36,745 nucleotides of DNA from Candidatus Enterococcus murrayae. Its GTDB lineage: Bacteria > Bacillota > Bacilli > Lactobacillales > Enterococcaceae. Of this stretch, positions 32,215 through 36,745 are shown one piece after another. Numbering within the stretch: the first letter of the stretch is position 1; every line of letters starts with the position of its first letter. The stretch is taken from the NCBI RefSeq assembly GCF_017315985.1, contig NZ_JAFLVR010000022.1, forward strand, positions 1 to 36,745. Reading direction: 5' to 3'. The translations under genes and the position numbers were made by a program. The notes below the pieces were generated by a model that saw nothing but the letters and a program-made list of their open reading frames with translations, made no database searches and was not told the DNA's origin.

Positions 32215-32244
32215 TTGTGTAAACGTTAACTAAACAATTATACT
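32215..32244 (+). promoter_or_regulatory. Predicted promoter of the EIIC-DUF3284-GH36 operon
   Basis: TTGTGT (32215-32220), an 18-bp spacer, TATACT (32239-32244). The start point would fall near 32251, between the two operator-like sites. Confidence 0.6.
32219..32230. promoter_or_regulatory. Operator-like / cre-like site 1
   Basis: gtaaacgttaac, overlapping the -35. Extended by one base on either side (tgtaaacgttaact) it matches the CcpA cre consensus TGWAANCGNTNWCA at all but the last position, so catabolite repression by CcpA is as likely as binding by the local LacI regulator. Confidence 0.65.
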
Positions 32245-32251
32245 GAAAACA

Positions 32252-32263
32252 GTAAACGTTTGC
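32252..32263. promoter_or_regulatory. Operator-like site 2
   Basis: gtaaacgtttgc with the same AAACGTT core, 33 bp (about three helical turns) from site 1 and just after the predicted start point. It departs from the cre consensus at two positions, so it is the better candidate for the local LacI protein. Confidence 0.6.
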
Positions 32264-32286
32264 AAAAAAATTAAGGAGTGTTTTAA

Positions 32287-33576
32287 ATGAAGTTTTTAGA
32301 CAAAATGGCTGAAAAAATAGTTCCCATAGCACAAATCATTGCTGACAATAAGTTTTTACTAAGTCTGCGTGACGGATTCATGGTGGCATTTCCTGCGACT
32401 ATGTTCGCTTCGATCATGATCATTATTCAAAATTTTCCAACGACCTTTGGCTTTGCTGACAAATTACCAGAAGGGGTAAATGTGTTCCTAAACGACTTTT
32501 TTGGCCCAGTAGGCAACGCCACGATGAGTGTCGGGACCCTCTTCATTGTTTTTGGTATCGGCTATCAGCTAGCTGATAAATTTGGACAGCCAAAATTATT
32601 TGCGGGAGCCATTTCCTTGTCCTCTTTTCTAATGCTGCTGCCCTTCAGCAATCAAGACAAACTGGGTACGGTCATTCCAATCTCTAAATTGGGTGCAGAA
32701 GGGATGTTTGTCGGTATCGTTACCGCAATGATCGCAACGATCATCTACTCAAAAATCAGCGCTGCTGGTATCACGATCAAAATGCCGGACTCTGTACCGC
32801 CGATGATTGCTCAATCCTTCGTCGCGATCATTCCAGGAGCAGTTCCCTTGTTTATTTTCAATATTATTCGCTATCTATTTACTTTTACTAAGTGGGGAAA
32901 TGCAGTTGATTTTGTTTATCAGATTCTTCAACAGCCGTTAATGGGACTCGGTGGGACTTTACCTGCGGTGTTGATCGCTGTCTTCTGTATGCAGTTTTTC
33001 TGGTGGTTTGGGATCCATGGAACTTTGGTCGTGAACGCTGTAATCGATCCAATCATGAATGCTTTAGCGATTGAAAACTATGAAGCCTATAAGGCGGGAG
33101 CTACTGAGCTTCCTCATATTATCAATACAACATTTATGGGCGTCTTTGTGAATCAAGGTCTGCAGCTAGGCATTTCCATTACTATGGCCTTCTTTATTGC
33201 CCGCTCTATTAGAATGAAAAAGCTGATGAAGACAATCATCGCTCCTTCGATATTTAATGTATCTGAACCGATGACTTTTGGTTTGCCGATCGTGATGAAT
33301 CCGATCGCATTCATTCCATGGATATTGGCGCCCTTAGCCTCTACAACTATTTCCTATCTCGCTATTTACGTGGGGCTTGTTCCGCGGCCGATTGGTGCCA
33401 CAGTGGTATGGACAACGCCAGTCTTTCTTTCCGGTTGGATAGGTACAGGGTCAATCGCCGGTGCTATTTTACAGGTGGTAACCTTAGCGGTAATGGTTCT
33501 TATTTGGGTACCGTTTCTAGTTGTGATGGACAGAGAATATCTGAAAGAAGAAAAAGAGCAACTATCTGTTGAATAA
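32287..33576 (+). CDS. PTS EIIC permease, lactose/cellobiose family (second locus)
   Basis: 429 aa, an integral membrane EIIC related to the one at 962. It shares the N-terminal FLLSLRDGFMVAFPATMFA segment, KMPDSVPPMIAQSF, GIHG with H244, and NVSEPMTFGLPIVMNP (N324, E327, P328). AAGGAG precedes ATG 32287. No EIIA or EIIB domain or gene is present. Its neighbours, DUF3284 and an alpha-galactosidase, suggest that the transported sugar may be an alpha-galactoside, although this EIIC family is best known for beta-linked disaccharides. The two window EIICs are clearly diverged, so this is not a recent duplication. Confidence 0.9.
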   Translation: MKFLDKMAEKIVPIAQIIADNKFLLSLRDGFMVAFPATMFASIMIIIQNFPTTFGFADKLPEGVNVFLNDFFGPVGNATMSVGTLFIVFGIGYQLADKFGQPKLFAGAISLSSFLMLLPFSNQDKLGTVIPISKLGAEGMFVGIVTAMIATIIYSKISAAGITIKMPDSVPPMIAQSFVAIIPGAVPLFIFNIIRYLFTFTKWGNAVDFVYQILQQPLMGLGGTLPAVLIAVFCMQFFWWFGIHGTLVVNAVIDPIMNALAIENYEAYKAGATELPHIINTTFMGVFVNQGLQLGISITMAFFIARSIRMKKLMKTIIAPSIFNVSEPMTFGLPIVMNPIAFIPWILAPLASTTISYLAIYVGLVPRPIGATVVWTTPVFLSGWIGTGSIAGAILQVVTLAVMVLIWVPFLVVMDREYLKEEKEQLSVE

Positions 33577-33626
33577 ATAAGAGCTGATTGAGAGTTTCGT
33601 CAATTAGTTGAGAAAGGGCACGAGCA

Positions 33627-34085
33627 ATGAGAGTAGATACACTGAGTTACAACTATCAAATGAACGCGAATATAAAAAAAGTACATGAGGTCATTTTTAA
33701 GGAGCAGGAACAATATTTTCATTCAAATGGTTTTTTAGGAGAAGCCTTCACTGAAGGGGCGGAAATCACGCGAACGATGCCGTCAAAGCTTGGAACAACG
33801 AATATTCCCGCCTCAATTCAACTTTCGAAGCTCAGTGAAAACGAAATTGAATTGACTACTACCTATATTAAGGGCGTAATTGTTCAGCGATACGTGCTTA
33901 ATGAGCTGTCCTATTCTAAAACGCAAGTGATTTATTCCGAGAAAAATTTATTTCATCAGCTGAGAAACCAGTATAGTTTCTTTTTTCTGGCAGTGGCCTA
34001 TAAATTCTTTTATAACAGAGGAATAAAAAAACGAATGGCTTATTTAGAGAGTCAATGTAATGAAAAAGCGGGGGATGTCCAGTGA
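33627..34085 (+). CDS. DUF3284-family protein
   Basis: 152 aa, soluble, of the DUF3284 family, which is repeatedly found inside Firmicutes PTS/glycosidase operons. Its fold may resemble START/SRPBCC-like small-ligand-binding domains (this is inference from the strand pattern TRTMPSKLGTTNIPASIQLSKLSENEIELTTTYIKGVIVQRYVL). A hydrophobic aromatic stretch (YSFFFLAVAYKFFY) lies near the C-terminus. Its TGA overlaps the GTG start of the alpha-galactosidase (GTGA), so the two are translationally coupled. The role is unknown. Confidence 0.85.
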   Translation: MRVDTLSYNYQMNANIKKVHEVIFKEQEQYFHSNGFLGEAFTEGAEITRTMPSKLGTTNIPASIQLSKLSENEIELTTTYIKGVIVQRYVLNELSYSKTQVIYSEKNLFHQLRNQYSFFFLAVAYKFFYNRGIKKRMAYLESQCNEKAGDVQ

Positions 34086-36313
34086 TCGAGGTTCTAAATA
34101 AAGAGATGTTTTATCTCTATAATGAAAAAATCAGTTATGTGATCCATATTCTTCCCAACGGCCATTTAGGACATGCTTACTTTGGAAAAAAGCTTGGAAC
34201 GATCACCAGTGAAGACGTCCGTTATCTGACATCAACAGAAAGCAAATCAGCAGGGACAGTCAAATTCAGTCAAACGATTCCTAATTTCAGCCTGCATGAT
34301 CAGTATCAAGAAGTTCCCATTTACGGGACCTCTGATTTCAAAGACGGAACGTTAAAGGTGGCTGAAGGCGATGACAGTCTATATTTAGATTTTCAGTATA
34401 TTTCTCATACTATTAAAAAGGAGAAGCCGAGAAATTTAGCGGTTCCTGCTTCTTTTGCAGAGGATGGACAGGTGGAAAGCATTACCTTTTGCTTAGAGGA
34501 TCCATTTAATCAATTGAGATTAGAGGTTACGTATTCTTTGTTTAAAAATCGCGGGACTATCGCTCGCGGTCAAAAGCTGACAAATTTAGGGGAAAAGAAA
34601 CGAAAGCTTCTGCGTTTTTTAAGTGGTGCGTTGGATATGAAAAATCAAAACTTTGAGTTTTTACATCTTTCAGGTGCATGGCTGAAGGAAAGGCATATAA
34701 AGCGCCATTCGTTGACTCAAGGAACAGTCAGCGTTGGTTCCTTAAAAGGAGCGTCCAGTCACCAGCACAACCCCTTCGTAGCTTTGCTGCCGAAGGGTTC
34801 TGATAATCAACAGGGAGAGGTCTATGCTGCGAATCTTATCTATTCTGGCAATTTTTTGGCTCAGACCGAGGTAGATGAATGGAATAATCTCCGCATGATG
34901 CTGGGGATTCATCCAGAGTGTTTTTCTTGGGAGTTAGAGCAGAATGCCACCTTCGAAACACCAGAAATGCTTTTGCACTATACGAGTGAAGGTCTCAACG
35001 GATTAATGGCTGAAACAAGTGCGTTTGCCGAGAAGCATGTCATTCATCCAAAGTGGTATCGCCGGAACAGACCAGTCGTTTTAAATAATTGGGAGGCCAC
35101 TTATTTTGATTTTGACCATAAAAAGCTGCTGGCTTTGGCTATGGAAGGCAAGAAAATCGGCATAGATTGTTTTGTTTTGGATGATGGCTGGTTTGGTCAA
35201 CGGGATAATGATCGAGTCTCGCTTGGTGACTGGTTTGAAGATCCTAGAAAATTTCCCAAGGGGATCGCTGCTTTTGGCAAAGACATTCATGAGCTGGGCC
35301 TGCAGTTTGGTCTTTGGTTTGAACCGGAGATGGTTTCTCCGACGAGTGAATTGTATACCAAACATCCAGAGTGGGTAGTGAGACATACAGATTCTTCGCG
35401 GATAGCGATTGGTCGCGGACAGTATGTGCTTGATTTTTCTAATCCGGCAGTTGTTGAGAATATCTATGAGCAAATGAAAAAGATTATTTCGTCGACTGAT
35501 TTGGATTACATCAAATGGGACATGAATCGAAATATCACACAAGCCTATTCTGCGTATCTGGCAGACAATCAAGTGAATCAGACTGAATTTTTTCATCGCT
35601 ATATCTTAGGGGTTTATCGTTTATACGAAAAGATTTTATCTGATTTTCCAGATATTTTGATCGAAGGCTGTGCAGGCGGAGGCGGGCGATATGATTTAGG
35701 GATTCTTTTTTATAGTCCACAGATTTGGCCGAGTGATGACAGCGATCCGATCGAGCGTCTAGCCATCCAATCAGGAACGCTATTGGGCTACCCATTGTCT
35801 TCGTTTAGCAACCATGTTTCAGCTGCGCCTAATCATCAGGTACGGCGCCAAACATCGCTAGAAATGCGAACGAATGTAGCAATGTTTGGACCATTAGGCT
35901 ATGAGCTGAATTTGTTTGAGCTCTCTAAAAACGAATTAGAGCAAATAAAAACAGATATTTTGTTCTATAAAAAATACCAATCACTTTTAACCTTTGGCAG
36001 ATTCTATCAGTTAACGGAAGTTATTGATCAGCCAAATGAATATGGCTGGGCAGTTTTTGACGAAGAGAGCAGAGAGGGACTCGTTTGTTTCTTTCGAATT
36101 CTAACAGAAGCAAACAGCAGCAACCGAGAATTCATCAAGGTGCCTTTTGTCCGGGAAAATAAACGCTACAGCCTCAATGGAGAAAATATATCTGGAAATA
36201 TTTTGAAAAAAATAGGGATTCGAAAACCGTATCAGTTTAATAGTGTCAATGGGGAGATCGCACAAGTGGCGGGGGACTACCAGTCATTTGTTTATGAATT
36301 GCAAGAATTGTAG
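34082..36313 (+). CDS. GH36 alpha-galactosidase
   Basis: 743 aa, cytoplasmic (no signal peptide). It hydrolyses terminal alpha-1,6-linked galactose from melibiose, raffinose-type sugars or glycosides. N-terminal beta-supersandwich domain (about 1-320), catalytic barrel (about 325-640) and a small C-terminal beta domain. Motifs are FVLDDGWFGQRDND, GLQFGLWFEPEMVSP, YIKWDMNR with nucleophile D480, EGCAGGGGRYD, and WPSDDSDPIERL with the acid/base Asp at D552 or D553. The length is standard for the tetrameric lactic-acid-bacterium type. GTG start, overlapping the DUF3284 stop. The enzyme normally uses unphosphorylated substrates, which is at odds with simple PTS uptake. Confidence 0.94.
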   Translation: MIEVLNKEMFYLYNEKISYVIHILPNGHLGHAYFGKKLGTITSEDVRYLTSTESKSAGTVKFSQTIPNFSLHDQYQEVPIYGTSDFKDGTLKVAEGDDSLYLDFQYISHTIKKEKPRNLAVPASFAEDGQVESITFCLEDPFNQLRLEVTYSLFKNRGTIARGQKLTNLGEKKRKLLRFLSGALDMKNQNFEFLHLSGAWLKERHIKRHSLTQGTVSVGSLKGASSHQHNPFVALLPKGSDNQQGEVYAANLIYSGNFLAQTEVDEWNNLRMMLGIHPECFSWELEQNATFETPEMLLHYTSEGLNGLMAETSAFAEKHVIHPKWYRRNRPVVLNNWEATYFDFDHKKLLALAMEGKKIGIDCFVLDDGWFGQRDNDRVSLGDWFEDPRKFPKGIAAFGKDIHELGLQFGLWFEPEMVSPTSELYTKHPEWVVRHTDSSRIAIGRGQYVLDFSNPAVVENIYEQMKKIISSTDLDYIKWDMNRNITQAYSAYLADNQVNQTEFFHRYILGVYRLYEKILSDFPDILIEGCAGGGGRYDLGILFYSPQIWPSDDSDPIERLAIQSGTLLGYPLSSFSNHVSAAPNHQVRRQTSLEMRTNVAMFGPLGYELNLFELSKNELEQIKTDILFYKKYQSLLTFGRFYQLTEVIDQPNEYGWAVFDEESREGLVCFFRILTEANSSNREFIKVPFVRENKRYSLNGENISGNILKKIGIRKPYQFNSVNGEIAQVAGDYQSFVYELQEL

Positions 36314-36366
36314 GCAGCGGTTCTGAGGAAAAGTGCCTGTTCAGTGATAGTGGAAAAGCCCATTCA

Positions 36367-36410
36367 ATAATTTTAACCTTCGTGATTACTTTCATGAAGG
36401 TTAAAATTAT
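36367..36410. terminator. Long hairpin after the GH36 gene
   Basis: A perfect 15-bp inverted repeat (36367-36381 with 36396-36410; core ttttaaccttc / gaaggttaaaa), extendable by four inner pairs. No T-run follows, so it may act as a transcript-end stabiliser or a bidirectional signal and not as a classic terminator. Confidence 0.55.
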
Positions 36411-36612
36411 GGCCTTTGCCTGGTTTTTATCTGATTTTTTAAGTATGACTGATTTTTTATAAATAAAAGTATAGACATTTGGTAGTTCAGTATATATAAT
36501 ATAGACAAACTATATTAAGTCAAGCGTAATATGAAAATTTTGAATAACATAGTTTGGATGTGGTTTGAAGGCATGACAAAGAAACCCTAGGCAAAGGGAA
36601 TTTTTGAAAAGA

Positions 36613-36744
36613 TCAGTTAATAATCATTTTCTGCTCCTCATAGGGTTTATTGTCTTTCAGTAGTTGATAAATGATCCGTACCAGTTTTCTTACGACATGG
36701 CTAATAGCGACATTATAGTGTTTTCCTTCTGCTAGTTTTTTCTG
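36613..36744 (-). mobile_element. IS110-family transposase, C-terminal end (runs off window)
   Basis: The minus strand encodes 43 residues, QKKLAEGKHYNVAISHVVRKL and on to KDNKPYEEQKMIIN, then a stop at 36613. AISHVVRKLVRIIYQLL is the typical C-terminus of IS110/IS116/IS902 transposases, which use a DEDD catalytic domain and a Ser-containing second domain located further upstream, outside this window. The non-coding end of the element would lie within about 36420-36612, but no clear boundary is visible because IS110 elements usually lack terminal inverted repeats. Confidence 0.8.
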
Positions 36745-36745
36745 G

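Noticed and set aside
36314-36612. Complete insertion sequence inside the window
   Set aside because: Only the last 43 codons of the transposase are present; the element continues beyond the window and its boundary cannot be placed.

Overview
The window looks like a chromosomal segment of a low-G+C lactic acid bacterium, most probably an Enterococcus or close relative. This rests on gene content and style (class A PBP, Mga-type regulator, KxYKxGKxW signal peptide, DUF2922, cellobiose-type PTS permeases, GH1/GH3/GH36 sugar hydrolases, AGGAGG ribosome sites, T-tailed terminators). It is an inference; there is no rRNA or other species marker. I see no tRNA, rRNA or CRISPR array.

Region 1 (1-7118): the tail of an unknown gene, a CPBP-family membrane protein that has lost two of its catalytic motifs, then a four-gene sugar operon: PTS EIIC, GH3 beta-glucosidase, LacI-type repressor, GH1 (phospho-)beta-glucosidase. 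The operon sits behind two identical perfect 20-bp palindromic operators and ends at a strong terminator.

Region 2 (7124-19897): housekeeping and surface genes. On the minus strand are a HEAT-like protein and a class A penicillin-binding protein; divergent from it is a membrane-anchored protein of unknown function. Next comes a secreted 623-aa protein with fibronectin-III-like modules around a five-unit Cys/His/Asn tandem repeat, the most unusual protein here. It is followed by a prolyl-tRNA editing protein, an Mga-family regulator, a TfoX C-terminal-domain protein, small membrane proteins, a monoacylglycerol-lipase-like hydrolase, an alpha-type carbonic anhydrase without a signal peptide, and a HAD phosphatase. 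Between the last two lies a roughly 167-bp DNA stretch with nested inverted repeats that no gene explains.

Region 3 (20197-30983): two overlapping GT8 glycosyltransferase genes with a small basic membrane peptide; an unknown gene paired with a DUF2922 protein; a three-gene membrane-lipid-looking operon (DUF2177, a FakA-FakB-like fusion, DUF1295); a DUF6544 protein; a YjdF/DUF2992 gene preceded by a yjdF-type riboswitch; an orphan membrane protein; and a secreted C39-like cysteine peptidase with three DUF5648 repeats.

Region 4 (31144-36745): a second LacI-regulated sugar locus (LacI, EIIC, DUF3284, GH36 alpha-galactosidase) with two operator/cre-like sites, followed by the 3' end of an IS110-family transposase running off the window. 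Neither sugar locus encodes EIIA or EIIB, so both permeases must borrow these from elsewhere or work differently.
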